A stretch of DNA of 64,000 nt from Gluconobacter wancherniae NBRC 103581. Its GTDB lineage: Bacteria > Pseudomonadota > Alphaproteobacteria > Acetobacterales > Acetobacteraceae. The translations under genes were made by a program, and so were the position numbers. The stretch covers positions 1-64,000 of the forward strand of contig NZ_BJUZ01000004.1 in NCBI RefSeq assembly GCF_007988885.1, read 5' to 3'. The first letter of the stretch is position 1. Every line of letters starts with the position of its first letter. Shown here in pieces: positions 35,305 through 44,772 of the stretch. The notes beneath the pieces were generated by a model. The model ran no database searches. It worked only from the letters and a program-made list of their open reading frames with translations, and had not been told where the DNA came from.

Positions 35305-36762
35305 TCAGAAATTGGTCGTAAACTGACCGCCAATAATTGCGGCGTCCTTGAAGGTGGTGGTAGCACCCGGACGCTGTAAATACTGGAAATCGGCCTGAAG
35401 CGTTGTCGCCCGCATTAAGTGCAAGCTGTAGAAAGCTTCGTACACGTTCTCCCAGTTTTGAACGCCGTAAACTGGTCCCCATTGATTTGAGATGAAGGGT
35501 AGTCCCAGTGACAGCGATGATTCCTGCTGAAGGGCGACTGTTCGGCTCATGTCCATATGTTGAAACATGACGCCAATCTGGTCGCTCTTACGGTGCCAGG
35601 GCGTTCCGGTCTCGACGAGACCAACCCACTCATGGTCACGCATGGCCACAACATTACCCTGTGAGTAGCCAGCGCCACCTATGGCAATCAGACCATCGGT
35701 CACACCAGGGCCATTGCGAACAAGCATCTGGTCAAACATGAACCAAGCTGTTGAGACGCCTGCCTGATACCGGCGTGCAAGACCTGTCTGCTGGAACGAA
35801 TTGCCGTTAATGTCCTCATAAAGATTGGGATAACGTGAATTATCGTACCATGCGCCAATCTTGTAGTTGCCACGCAGTTTGTTCTTGCCGAAAGACGGCA
35901 TCCAGCCAATTTCGATTTGCGAAGAGACTTTGCCAAGGCCGCTCTGCGCCAGAGCCCAGCCCGAGATACCGCCGTTATAGCTGTGAGGCGACACGGCAAA
36001 GACGCCGCCCATGATATAAGTCTGTTCGGTAGGGCGCAGTCGCAAGACGCCGCCCAGATTGCCAGAAGGCCAGTCGCGGCCACCGGGCATGTATTTCCCC
36101 GGAGCAAAATTACTGCACACAGAAACATTCATGAACGAGCAGGCAACATAATCAAAGGCGAAGAAACTACCCGTCGGAATATCGCCCAATGAGAGGATTA
36201 TTCGATCGTTCAGGAATGACTTGTCCATATACATCGAGACAAGATGGGCCACAACGTTACCACGAGCACCGTAAATTTGTTCTGGGTTCGTTACGGAATC
36301 ACCCAACGTATGGCTTAAACTGCGGCCATGCCCATTAACAACCAGAAGATGCGTCCAGAGCCCCTTCACACCGGCCAGTTGCTGCCAGTCGATATCAAGT
36401 TCACCAGCTACCTGACCCGCCAGAACATTATCTCTGGTGCGGCCACCGGTTACGTTTCCCATGTATTCTTCGTTGAGGGAGACGTTGAAATACATGCCAT
36501 GCTTGGTTAACCACGGCTGAACGCCACCCCAGTCTCCGAAAAGATGAGGGTTCCCGTAGAGCGTTGGGACCAGCGGACCGACTGCAAAGCTTCCCATACC
36601 TTCCATCGCAAAAGCACGCGATTTATAGGAATCAGGGGTCGCCAGTGTCTGAGAAGTTTCACTCTGTGCGAGTGCCGTGCGATCCAGGCCCACAAAGCTC
36701 AGGACCGTGCAGCAGAAAAGACCAATCAGTCTTCCCCACTGCATCGGACGTCCATTTTTCAT
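35305..36762 (-). CDS. oprB: OprB-family carbohydrate-selective porin
   Basis: 485 residues. A signal peptide (RLIGLFCCTVLSFVGLDRTA, cleaved after ALAQ) leads to a mature outer-membrane barrel. Diagnostic OprB stretches are HLFGDWGGVQPWLTKHGMYF (~73-92), NVLAGQVAGELDIDWQQLAG and the C-terminal VTTFKDAAIIGGQFTTNF-like end with terminal Phe. OprB porins let glucose and other sugars diffuse in. The ATG overlaps the previous gene's stop (ATGA), making it the last gene of the fructose dehydrogenase operon; it probably supplies fructose to the periplasmic enzyme. Confidence 0.9.
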   Translation of the reverse strand: MKNGRPMQWGRLIGLFCCTVLSFVGLDRTALAQSETSQTLATPDSYKSRAFAMEGMGSFAVGPLVPTLYGNPHLFGDWGGVQPWLTKHGMYFNVSLNEEYMGNVTGGRTRDNVLAGQVAGELDIDWQQLAGVKGLWTHLLVVNGHGRSLSHTLGDSVTNPEQIYGARGNVVAHLVSMYMDKSFLNDRIILSLGDIPTGSFFAFDYVACSFMNVSVCSNFAPGKYMPGGRDWPSGNLGGVLRLRPTEQTYIMGGVFAVSPHSYNGGISGWALAQSGLGKVSSQIEIGWMPSFGKNKLRGNYKIGAWYDNSRYPNLYEDINGNSFQQTGLARRYQAGVSTAWFMFDQMLVRNGPGVTDGLIAIGGAGYSQGNVVAMRDHEWVGLVETGTPWHRKSDQIGVMFQHMDMSRTVALQQESSLSLGLPFISNQWGPVYGVQNWENVYEAFYSLHLMRATTLQADFQYLQRPGATTTFKDAAIIGGQFTTNF

Positions 36763-37277
36763 TCAGTCGTCTTTGTCTTTGATGGTGGAACGATTGCAGT
36801 AACGGCGGCCTGGGCCAGTCGGGCGTCGGTCTGGCCCTCTCCACCGCTCAGACCAAGCGCACCAACAACTTCATTATTCACAATAATCGGATATCCGCCG
36901 CCAGCTGGGAGTGCGTTCGGCAGCGTTGCGATCATGTAGTTTCCGCCATTCAGGGCATGCTCCATGTCCACTGTGGGGCGGGAAAAGGAGACGGATGTCT
37001 TGGCTTTGCGAATGGCAAGTTCGACACTGCCAAGCTGGGTTCCATCCATTTTCTGGAAGGAAACAAGGTTTCCCCCTGCATCCACAATCGCGATGGCCAC
37101 GCGGGCATGCTCTGCCGCTGCGACCTTTTTGGCCTGATCAATAAGAGTGAGTGATGTCGTGAGATCCACTTTGAAGTCCTTTGCTAGAGCAGTGCCCGAG
37201 AGGGTAGCCGCTGCCACGAATACACTCAGGCAGGCGCCCGCTACCCGTTTTCTGGTCATTACGTTCAAGAGTTTCAT
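36759..37277 (-). CDS. Exported HbpS/GlcG-family protein
   Basis: 172 residues. Signal peptide KRVAGACLSVFVAAATLSGT ending at ALA, then the compact GlcG/HbpS fold: AEHARVAIAIVDAGGNLVSF, FSRPTVDMEHALNGGNY, and GGGYPIIVNNEVVGALGLSG. HbpS binds haem in Streptomyces; the role of other members is unproven. Here it sits between a flavocytochrome c and a porin gene, with 4-bp overlaps on both sides, so a helper role in periplasmic oxidation or haem handling is suggested but not shown. Confidence 0.85.
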   Translation of the reverse strand: MKLLNVMTRKRVAGACLSVFVAAATLSGTALAKDFKVDLTTSLTLIDQAKKVAAAEHARVAIAIVDAGGNLVSFQKMDGTQLGSVELAIRKAKTSVSFSRPTVDMEHALNGGNYMIATLPNALPAGGGYPIIVNNEVVGALGLSGGEGQTDARLAQAAVTAIVPPSKTKTTE

Positions 37278-38908
37278 CCCTGTTTCAGGTCATTGAGGAT
37301 CGCATCTCCTGCACGTAGGGAGAGAGCGGCCATGGTGAGAGTCGAATTGACAGTACCAGAAGCTGCCATGGTTGCACCCGTTGCGAGGAACAGGTTTGAG
37401 TGATCGTGTGTTCTCAGCCACTCATCGACAACCGAATCACGTGGATCGTGACCCATGATCGTGCCGCCCGTGATGTGGTTGTTCGGCGTGAAGAAAGGCG
37501 ACATCTCAACTTCTGTTCCGCCCATTTCCCTGGCAATGTCCCGAAGGCGTTGGCGCGATATTTCCGCTGATTTTCGGACGTATTCACCAACATCGTAAGT
37601 GACTTCCGGATGCGGAATACCAAGTGCGTCCTTATGATCCTTGGAGAGGACCAGCCTGTTGTCAGGGTTTGGGAGAACTTCGTGGTTGGCGTAAATATCA
37701 ACGCCATGAGCAGTCCGGCGGCGGATCTCCTGATCGAGCTTCTTGCCCACCAGCCCCATGGAAAGTGCCTTCATCCCAGCACGCGAATTCTGCGCTGTGT
37801 TGTTATAGCCGATCTGCGTTGCCGCATATTCCGAACGGAAATCGCCATCACGGAAATTGGTGATCGAACTCATCTGGACTGAACCACCGCCTGCCCAGAT
37901 TGGTTCAGCGCTCTGAAAGCTCATGCCGATCCCGGGATGGTCCATCATATTACGACCGACCTGATCGGAAGAATTGGCGATGCCGTTGGGATTACGGTCG
38001 TTGGCGGCAAGAAGTAGAAGCTTTGGTGTCTCGATACCATTGGCAGCCACAACAAACGTCTTGGCCACAACGCGATGGGATTGCTTATCCGGGTCGTAGA
38101 AACGAATAGCCGTAATTTTGTTTTTTGCATCCGTTTCTATTGCGTAAACAACAGAATTAGGAAGAATTTTTGCCCCTAGTCTCTCAGCTTTCAATGCTGA
38201 GTACACACCATTATACATAGCCCCGATTGGGCAGATTGGCATGCAGTTGTTATTTCCGCAGCACTGGGGACGATCATCATACGGACGGCTGTTACGCGCT
38301 TGGGGCACGGGGGTGTTATCGAAGCCTAGCTTGCGCGCGATTTCGGTGAAGGTCCGGTCTCCAAAGCCGTAGGGCATGGATGTCATGGGCCATGGATTTT
38401 TACGGGGAGCGGACGGAACAATATCCACACCGTTCGGGCCCATCACGCCCATCTCGCACTCGGCTTCGTAATAATAGGGCTCGAGTTCGTCGTAGCTCAT
38501 GGCATAGTCACGACCTACACCAAACTTGGTGTGAAGCTGAAAATCGTTGGGCAGGTAGCGCCAACTGGAAGCCGCCCAATGCCAGGTTGTTCCGCCAACG
38601 CCTTTGATGATCCCCTGTTTATAGGCCGTTCTGTCTGGGCCTTTAACAATCAGATAGCCGTTATCGGGGAAAAAATTGGTATGCGGCGCCCAGGGAACGC
38701 TGGGATAAGGCGTTGCATAGTCGTACTGGGACTTGTTGTCAGGCGGCATATTCCGCCAGTTTTCGACGATCTGCGAGCGGTCGCGGCGAGGACCGGCATC
38801 CAGCAGAATGACTGACAGACCATTACGAACGAGTTTGTGAGCCAACATGGAGCCACAGATACCGGCCCCCATGATGACAACATCGGCAGAAAGCGTTTCA
38901 CCAGACAT
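37274..38908 (-). CDS. fdhL: Fructose dehydrogenase, large FAD subunit
   Basis: 544 residues, the same length as known FdhL. GMC flavoprotein: VVIMGAGICGSMLAHKLVRN (FAD Rossmann), GVGGTTWHWAASSWRYLPND, the cysteine-rich CCGNNNCMPICPIGAMYNG (~215-233, site of the [3Fe-4S] cluster described for this enzyme), NHITGGTIMGHDPRDSVVD and C-terminal NSTLTMAALSLRAGDAIL. It oxidises D-fructose to 5-keto-D-fructose on the periplasmic face. It has no signal peptide and is thought to travel with the Tat signal of FdhS. I recognise the sequence as near identical in pattern to Gluconobacter FdhL. The ATG at 38908 is 19 bp after the fdhC stop. Confidence 0.93.
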   Translation of the reverse strand: MSGETLSADVVIMGAGICGSMLAHKLVRNGLSVILLDAGPRRDRSQIVENWRNMPPDNKSQYDYATPYPSVPWAPHTNFFPDNGYLIVKGPDRTAYKQGIIKGVGGTTWHWAASSWRYLPNDFQLHTKFGVGRDYAMSYDELEPYYYEAECEMGVMGPNGVDIVPSAPRKNPWPMTSMPYGFGDRTFTEIARKLGFDNTPVPQARNSRPYDDRPQCCGNNNCMPICPIGAMYNGVYSALKAERLGAKILPNSVVYAIETDAKNKITAIRFYDPDKQSHRVVAKTFVVAANGIETPKLLLLAANDRNPNGIANSSDQVGRNMMDHPGIGMSFQSAEPIWAGGGSVQMSSITNFRDGDFRSEYAATQIGYNNTAQNSRAGMKALSMGLVGKKLDQEIRRRTAHGVDIYANHEVLPNPDNRLVLSKDHKDALGIPHPEVTYDVGEYVRKSAEISRQRLRDIAREMGGTEVEMSPFFTPNNHITGGTIMGHDPRDSVVDEWLRTHDHSNLFLATGATMAASGTVNSTLTMAALSLRAGDAILNDLKQG

Positions 38909-38927
38909 TTTTTGACCCTTTAATCTA

Positions 38928-40400
38928 TTAAGCGAGACGCTTCTTGCGACGACTAACAAACCACCAGATGCCACTCAGGACGATACACGCTCCAATGATG
39001 CCCGCTGCGGCCAACCCAAAGAAGACGGCAGGATTGGCGAGTTGGGCGAGTAGAACCTGTTTCCCACCCGTGCGGACCTGCTTGACGGCATCGGCCGTGA
39101 CTGTGGCCTCTGCATTTCCAAAATGGCTCAGGACATAATCTGCGACGGAGGCTACCTGCTGATCCGTGAGCGGCTGGACGAGTGAATTGGGTCCAAACGC
39201 AGGCATGAGGATCTCATGCTCGTTTACCGTTCGGTCTACACCATAGAGAATGCTTGCGATCAGATCATTTGGGTTAAACTGCCCTGTAGTCGTATTTCCG
39301 ATCAAAGAGGGGTAGTATCCATCTGGAGATCCTTTGCCATTGGACTGATGGCAACTCGCACATACGGCCTCATATAGGGCAGAGCCATCTGTCATCTTAT
39401 CCAGAGTGCTGTCACCGCGTCTTACATTTGTTTCGGCAATATTATAATTCGAAGCGCGTCCCGGATGGGCAAAGTTCGCAATTGTCTGCCCCCGTTCACT
39501 GATCGCAGGTACTGAACGCAAATAGGTGATGATTGCTGAGATATCGGCATCCGGCAGGTGCTGGAGACTGTGTTCGATCGCTTCTGCCATCGGACCAGCA
39601 GCTCGGGCATGAGCAGTGCGGCCCGTCTTCAGATACTGAAATAGATCCTGGTCGCTCCATGCACCAATGCCACTGACTGGGTCATTGGTAATATTGGGTG
39701 CACGCCATGATCCAATATCCGCCCCACCCAGATAGGCAGACTGCACAGGTGCGAGCAGCATGTTGCGTGGTGTGTGGCAGGTGCCGCAATGGGCGAGTTC
39801 ATCCACAAGGTACTTCCCACGGTTCCAGTCGTCGTTGTGGGAATGATCAAATACGTATGGCTTGCCTTCGATGCGGGCCGCAATTTTCCAGATTCCCAGT
39901 GACGCCCGGACGGAGAAGGGAAATGGCAATTGCGTTTTTGGAGCAGGTGCATCGACCGGTTTCACTTCGGTCATGATGTAAGTGTAGAGGGATTTTACGT
40001 CTTCGTCTGTCAGACGATTATAGGCGTCGTAGGGCATCGCAGGATAAAGCTGGGCACCATCCGCGCGAACACCATGACGAAGAGCCTGAGAAAACTGCTC
40101 AAGCGTATAATTGCCAATTCCATATTTTTTGGACGGAGTAATATTCGTAGAATAAATATTCCCCATCGGCGAGGAAATTGCGTATCCACCGGCCAAAAAA
40201 TGTCCATCACGACCATTCGTGTGACAGGCTGCGCAGTCTGCCGCTATGGCGAGGTAGTGCCCTCGGCTGATGGAGGGCTGATGTGCAGATGCTGGTGTTA
40301 CCTCTCCGGGGGCTGGTTGAGCAAGTGCAGCAGTTGTGGGGAGCATGAAAGCGGTTGTCAGGACTGCGCCGGACAGATGACGAAAATATCGCTTGGTCAC
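38928..40400 (-). CDS. fdhC: Fructose dehydrogenase, tri-haem cytochrome c subunit
   Basis: 490 residues from a GTG start with AAGGAA nine bases before it; an upstream in-frame codon lies inside fdhS and is not used. A signal peptide (LSGAVLTTAFMLPTTAALAQ) is followed by three haem c sites: CAACH (~56), CGTCH (~203) and CASCH (~348). The C-terminal helix AAAGIIGACIVLSGIWWFVS plus RRKKRLA anchors it in the inner membrane. It passes electrons from FdhL to ubiquinone. The gene starts 13 bp after fdhS. Related alcohol and gluconate dehydrogenase cytochromes share this build, but the partner genes fix it as FdhC. Confidence 0.93.
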   Translation of the reverse strand: MTKRYFRHLSGAVLTTAFMLPTTAALAQPAPGEVTPASAHQPSISRGHYLAIAADCAACHTNGRDGHFLAGGYAISSPMGNIYSTNITPSKKYGIGNYTLEQFSQALRHGVRADGAQLYPAMPYDAYNRLTDEDVKSLYTYIMTEVKPVDAPAPKTQLPFPFSVRASLGIWKIAARIEGKPYVFDHSHNDDWNRGKYLVDELAHCGTCHTPRNMLLAPVQSAYLGGADIGSWRAPNITNDPVSGIGAWSDQDLFQYLKTGRTAHARAAGPMAEAIEHSLQHLPDADISAIITYLRSVPAISERGQTIANFAHPGRASNYNIAETNVRRGDSTLDKMTDGSALYEAVCASCHQSNGKGSPDGYYPSLIGNTTTGQFNPNDLIASILYGVDRTVNEHEILMPAFGPNSLVQPLTDQQVASVADYVLSHFGNAEATVTADAVKQVRTGGKQVLLAQLANPAVFFGLAAAGIIGACIVLSGIWWFVSRRKKRLA

Positions 40401-40413
40401 TGTATGAATTTCC

Positions 40414-40965
40414 TTAAAATTCCGGCATCGCTTCGACTGCATTGGGCTGGGCTACCCAATAATTTGGTCCATCATGCGCATATGTCGGAATCACAACGAC
40501 ATCGCGAGATGGCTGATACATGAGCGCTTTTTCAAAGGCATACACCTTCGCCGTTGTTCCGCTCTCGACAACACCTGCGTACCAGGCTTTCACAACACTC
40601 AGCAGAACAGGGTGAAGGGGATTGCTCTGGATTGCCTCTTCTAGTGCTTCCACATTGGCATACCCGTTTTTGGACACAAGCTCACGCAAGCTCGCCATTT
40701 GGGACGGGAAAGAATTGTTTTGTGCTTCAAGCGCAAGAAGGAGTGCCGAGCCAATAGCCAGATCCAGGTTCTTGTGGCCTGTAGCAAACCGCGAAAACTC
40801 CATGAAATCGCTGACATTGCTGTGGTCGGATGTCACAATATCCTGTGCGTTGACGCTTTCTCTCGAAACGAGAGCTGCCGCTGCAAGCGAGGCACCGGAC
40901 AAAGCCAGAAGACGTCTGCGGGAGAGAAAAACTGGAATGACGTTTGGGTCAGTTAAGTTTTTCAA
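40414..40965 (-). CDS. fdhS: Fructose dehydrogenase, small (Tat) subunit
   Basis: 183 residues. The N-terminus carries LSRRRLLALSGASLAAAALV, a twin-arginine signal. The mature part shows RFATGHKNLDLAIGSALLLA and ends WVAQPNAVEAMPEF, as in small subunits of sorbitol/fructose/gluconate dehydrogenases. Its accepted role is export and maturation of the signal-less FAD subunit. It is the first gene of the operon, and the 445-bp AT-rich upstream region must hold its promoter. Confidence 0.92.
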   Translation of the reverse strand: MKNLTDPNVIPVFLSRRRLLALSGASLAAAALVSRESVNAQDIVTSDHSNVSDFMEFSRFATGHKNLDLAIGSALLLALEAQNNSFPSQMASLRELVSKNGYANVEALEEAIQSNPLHPVLLSVVKAWYAGVVESGTTAKVYAFEKALMYQPSRDVVVIPTYAHDGPNYWVAQPNAVEAMPEF

Positions 40966-41410
40966 TGGCCGCGCTCCAGAAACGTAGAATCATTAAGTTC
41001 CCGCCCTTCATTTCGAAATTTTGTACAAAACAAAAATGACGATTTCTTGTTTAGGCTCACAATTATGTTATTAATTCAAATAATTAAGTAATAAGTAGTA
41101 GTTATATTTTATTGTATATATAAATGTTTTTTTACATAAATTCTTTGGCAATTAAATGTTATTTTTGGAAATAAAAATAATTCTCGATTGATAGTAAATG
41201 TAGAGTAGCAATGATAGGAACTGAGAATTTATTATGTTATTTATGCGTAATAAAAATTATGACGAGTAGGCGTAAGAAAACGATCATATTTCAATTGTGT
41301 TATTTTTTATGAGGAAAGGATATCTGTATGAATATCTATTGTGTTCATCACAATCGCTCGTGAACTTTTGAGCATAAGCTCGTATTTTTGGTCTCAGGCA
41401 AAATCGTAAT
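40966..41410. other. AT-rich divergent control region
   Basis: A 445-base gene-free region between fdhS and the phospholipase C gene. Most of it (about 41030-41300) is strikingly AT-rich compared with the surroundings, with runs such as AATTAAGTAATAAGTAG. It holds the promoters of two divergent units and a 12-bp palindrome at 41019-41030. No ORF in it is credible. Confidence 0.7.
41019..41030. promoter_or_regulatory. Perfect palindrome upstream of fdhS
   Basis: TTTTGTACAAAA is a perfect 12-bp dyad 54 bases upstream of the fdhS start, in the position of a promoter or operator. It is a candidate site for sugar or oxygen control of fructose dehydrogenase; the binding protein is unknown. Confidence 0.45.
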
Positions 41411-43891
41411 ATGTCTACCCGTAGAAATTTCTTGAAGTATGCTCTTTTCGGGGGCGCCTCTGTAGCGATTGAGGGCCTACCTGGTGCCATTCAGCGGGCT
41501 TATGCGATAGCCCCAGAACCCGGAACCACGTATCTGGACGCAGAACACATTGTCGTTCTCATGCAGGAGAACAGGTCGTTCGATCATATGTTCGGGACAC
41601 TGGCGGGTGTTCGAGGCTTTAATGATCCCCGTGCCATTCGGCAGGAAAATGGCAGTTCCGTTTTCCTTCAGTCAAACAAAAGTGGTGAAACATATGCGCC
41701 ATGGCGCCTGAATATTCACGACACAAAAGTAACATGGATGGGGTCTATCCCGCATTCTCGTGACAGTCAGGTAGATGCGTGGAATGAAGGTCATCATGAC
41801 CGCTGGGTGGATGTGAAGCAGCCTCATCAGGAGGCTTATAAAAAATACCCTTTAACAATGGGATATTATACCAGAGAGGACTTACCTTTTTATTACGCTC
41901 TGGCAGATGCCTTTACAGTCTGTGATCAGAATTATTGCAGCGTTATGTCCAGCACGACACCTAACCGTCTGGTGTTCTGGACGGGAACGGTGCGCGATAA
42001 GCAAATTAACAATTCGAATGTCTACATGCGTAATCCAGAAATTCTCGAAGGCGGCATGACATGGACGACTTTCCCCGAGCGACTTGAAAAAGTAGGTGTT
42101 TCGTGGCGCTTCTATCAAAACGAAATCAGCCAGACGGGCGGACTTTCCAGCATCGAGCGGTCATGGCTTTCCAATTTTGGCTGCAACGTGCTCGAATATT
42201 TTGACCAGTTTAATGTAAGTTCGGGCGAAGGCTTTGAAGAGTGGATAAACGAACGCATAAAGGAATGCTCTAACCATATCAGCAAGCTGGAACGTTTGGA
42301 AATGCTTGTTGCAAGTACGCATGCCGAGCAGTTGATAGAAGCGAAGGCCTTGATGAAGGTCCTTTCCAGGCGTCAAAAAGCATCGAGAAAATTTGAGGAT
42401 CTTACTTCAGACGAGCGTGCACTTTTTAAAAATGCCTTCGTAAGAAACAATAATGATCCTGATTATCGCACATTGGAACAAATCACCTTCTCCGATGATG
42501 TTAACGCAAAAAATATGAAAGCGCCAAAGGGCGACATTCTTTATCAGTTCCGTGAGGATGTGAAAGGAAATCGCTTACCGACAGTATCATGGTTGGCTGC
42601 GCCAGAACATTTCTCTGATCACCCGACTTCAGCATGGTATGGCGCATGGTATGTGTCGGAGGTCATGAATATCCTTACGGAAAATCCAGAAATCTGGAAG
42701 AAAACCATTTTCATTCTGACATATGATGAAAATGACGGATATTTTGATCATTGTGCATCTTTTGCTGCTCCAGACCCGGAGCGCCCAGAGACTGGTCGTT
42801 CATCTTCCAGTATTGGATCCGACGGTCTGGAATTTACGACCGCGCAAGACGAAATGAATCTCGGGGTTCCAGAACATCTGGCGCGGACAGGGCCCATAGG
42901 TCTCGGTTTCCGCGTACCCATGGTTATTGCTTCGCCTTGGAGTCGCGGAGGGTGGGTCAATTCCGAACTTTTTGACCATTCATCGACTCTTCGTTTCATC
43001 GAACATTTTGTTGAGAAAAAATTTGGGCATTCAGCACGCGAAACAAATATCTCTCCCTGGCGCCGTGCTATTTGCGGTGATCTGACGTCGTGTTTCCGCC
43101 CTTATGATGGACAAATGCCATCTCTCGATTTCCTGAATAGGAATGAACACCTTCGATCAATTGAGGATGCACGAAACCGTCCTTTGCCAGGAGGGTTCCA
43201 TGCATTTTCTAATAATGAAATAATGCATCTACAATCGGAACCTGAGGCTCTTAGGCAAACGGTTCGCCAAGAAGCCGGAACACGGCCTGCATGTGCCATT
43301 CCGTATGAGCTTTATTGTGATGGAGGTTTGGTAAATGCCGCAGGAAATCTGCATCTTGAACTAAGAGCAGGTAAAGATATTCACGGCTCTCGTTCGAATG
43401 GAGCGCCGTTTAATATTTATAATTATCAAGCTTCAAGCCAAGGTTTGCAGGTTGGCACTTATGCCGTTGCAGCAGGCGACAGAATGACTGTTAACGTCCC
43501 CCTCACTCAATCTGAGAGTGGGCAATACGATGTTGTCGTGCAGGCTCCGAATGGTTTTTACAGAGCTTACAAAGGAAAAATAGAAGAAAATATTTTATTT
43601 TCCTCTATTCGAAATGAATTCAAAAACAATAAAGAGAATATTGTGCTTTGCTTGAAAAATTGTGGTAATGTAAAAATAACAATTCAATGCGAAGAAAATA
43701 ATTCTAATTTTTTCAAAAGGGTTGTTTTGAGGCCCCATTCCTTAGTGGAATTGAAGCTGGATCTTAAGTCCAGTAATCGGTGGTATGATATTGTTTTAAA
43801 GAGCGAAGATCATCCGACACTGATGCATATTCTTGGTGGTCGCGTGGAAACAGGTTTCCCGAGCTCCACAGATCCAAAAATGGCAAGCTGA
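41411..43891 (+). CDS. plcN: Tat-exported phospholipase C (phosphocholine-type)
   Basis: 826 residues. The twin-arginine signal STRRNFLKYALFGGASVAIE opens the protein. The catalytic domain follows: HIVVLMQENRSFDHMFGTLA (nucleophile region, ~45-64), SSTTPNRLVFWTG (~178), FILTYDENDGYFDH (metal ligands, ~434-447), and RVPMVIASPWSRGGWVN. The C-terminal ~150 residues form the two small beta domains usual in this family. It hydrolyses phosphatidylcholine or sphingomyelin outside the cytosol, perhaps to recover phosphate or choline. The last ~100 residues are more AT-rich. It may be any member of the acid-phosphatase/PLC family; the symbol is provisional. Confidence 0.85.
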   Translation: MSTRRNFLKYALFGGASVAIEGLPGAIQRAYAIAPEPGTTYLDAEHIVVLMQENRSFDHMFGTLAGVRGFNDPRAIRQENGSSVFLQSNKSGETYAPWRLNIHDTKVTWMGSIPHSRDSQVDAWNEGHHDRWVDVKQPHQEAYKKYPLTMGYYTREDLPFYYALADAFTVCDQNYCSVMSSTTPNRLVFWTGTVRDKQINNSNVYMRNPEILEGGMTWTTFPERLEKVGVSWRFYQNEISQTGGLSSIERSWLSNFGCNVLEYFDQFNVSSGEGFEEWINERIKECSNHISKLERLEMLVASTHAEQLIEAKALMKVLSRRQKASRKFEDLTSDERALFKNAFVRNNNDPDYRTLEQITFSDDVNAKNMKAPKGDILYQFREDVKGNRLPTVSWLAAPEHFSDHPTSAWYGAWYVSEVMNILTENPEIWKKTIFILTYDENDGYFDHCASFAAPDPERPETGRSSSSIGSDGLEFTTAQDEMNLGVPEHLARTGPIGLGFRVPMVIASPWSRGGWVNSELFDHSSTLRFIEHFVEKKFGHSARETNISPWRRAICGDLTSCFRPYDGQMPSLDFLNRNEHLRSIEDARNRPLPGGFHAFSNNEIMHLQSEPEALRQTVRQEAGTRPACAIPYELYCDGGLVNAAGNLHLELRAGKDIHGSRSNGAPFNIYNYQASSQGLQVGTYAVAAGDRMTVNVPLTQSESGQYDVVVQAPNGFYRAYKGKIEENILFSSIRNEFKNNKENIVLCLKNCGNVKITIQCEENNSNFFKRVVLRPHSLVELKLDLKSSNRWYDIVLKSEDHPTLMHILGGRVETGFPSSTDPKMAS

Positions 43892-43910
43892 GCCTCTCCG
43901 GGAAAAGGCT

Positions 43911-43936
43911 TCGAGCGGGTCGCGAAGCCCGCTCGA
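43911..43936 (+). terminator. Stem-loop downstream of phospholipase C
   Basis: TCGAGCGGG (43911-43919) and CCCGCTCGA (43928-43936) form a perfect 9-bp GC-rich stem with an 8-base loop, 20 bases after the stop codon. It lacks a T-run, so Rho may be involved. Confidence 0.5.
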
Positions 43937-44066
43937 GTAGGCCAATCGGTCTTCAACATCAAAGAGACCTAGCGACTTCACCATTCATCTCCTCAACGGA
44001 CGCCGAAGAAATGGAATCATATAGAGCGCACTAAAACCAGTGGGTTTTTAGAACCCTCTACCTGCA

Positions 44067-44714
44067 TCAGGCTGCGATATCGTCCAGCAGGGGGACGCCG
44101 GAGAGGATAGACATTTTCTGGCGGTACGCCTCGACGGTTTGCGGGTATTCAAGCCCTTTGATCAGCGACAGGCTGTGCAGCAAGGCGTAGAGGTGAATGT
44201 CATCGGTGGATAATGCTCCGTTGACGGCATCCGGGCTCTGGATAAGCTTTGCAAGTCCGGCAAGGTGAGTGTTCAGTTCGGCCGTCAGTTCCGGTGTTTG
44301 AGCGAAAAGAGTGGCGAACATACCCACCCCGTCTTCTTTCTTGCGGATGAAATAGGCACGCGACGATGTCGTGGCGAATTCAGGCAACGGAGCAGATGCT
44401 GCGCGTGGCAGGAACAACTTGTAGCAGGGGCCATTCGCGGCCTTGATCCACTCAGTGATCTCATTACGCGTCGCGCCGGTCAGAACGGGGGTGCCAAGTG
44501 CGTCGATATGGCTGACAATATCCATGCTCTCGCCCATGAAGCGGCCGTCTTCTTCAAGAATGGGAACCAGTTTCTTTCCGACCATGCGGATGGGTGTTTC
44601 CTCATCGTCATTAAGGAAAATTGCAAGTTCGAAGGGGATATTCTTCAGCCCGAAAATCATGCGCGCTTTTACGCAGAATGGGCAGTGATCGTAGACGTAG
44701 AGTTTGTGGGTCAT
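44067..44714 (-). CDS. grxB: Glutaredoxin 2
   Basis: About 215 residues, the usual GrxB length. The redox motif is CPFC in KLYVYDHCPFCVKARMIFGL at residues 9-12 of the chosen start, followed by the GST-like helical half. GrxB is an unusually large glutaredoxin with a GST fold that reduces mixed disulfides using glutathione. AAAGG precedes the ATG at 44714 by about seven bases; another ATG two codons earlier is too close to it. It is the last gene of the mdoG-mdoH-rgpF-like set on this strand, 52 bp after the upstream gene. Confidence 0.9.
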   Translation of the reverse strand: MTHKLYVYDHCPFCVKARMIFGLKNIPFELAIFLNDDEETPIRMVGKKLVPILEEDGRFMGESMDIVSHIDALGTPVLTGATRNEITEWIKAANGPCYKLFLPRAASAPLPEFATTSSRAYFIRKKEDGVGMFATLFAQTPELTAELNTHLAGLAKLIQSPDAVNGALSTDDIHLYALLHSLSLIKGLEYPQTVEAYRQKMSILSGVPLLDDIAA

Positions 44715-44772
44715 AATCATGCCTTTCTTGAAAGTCTCTTATGTCAGTTATCAGGGGACTGTCCGCAGATTT

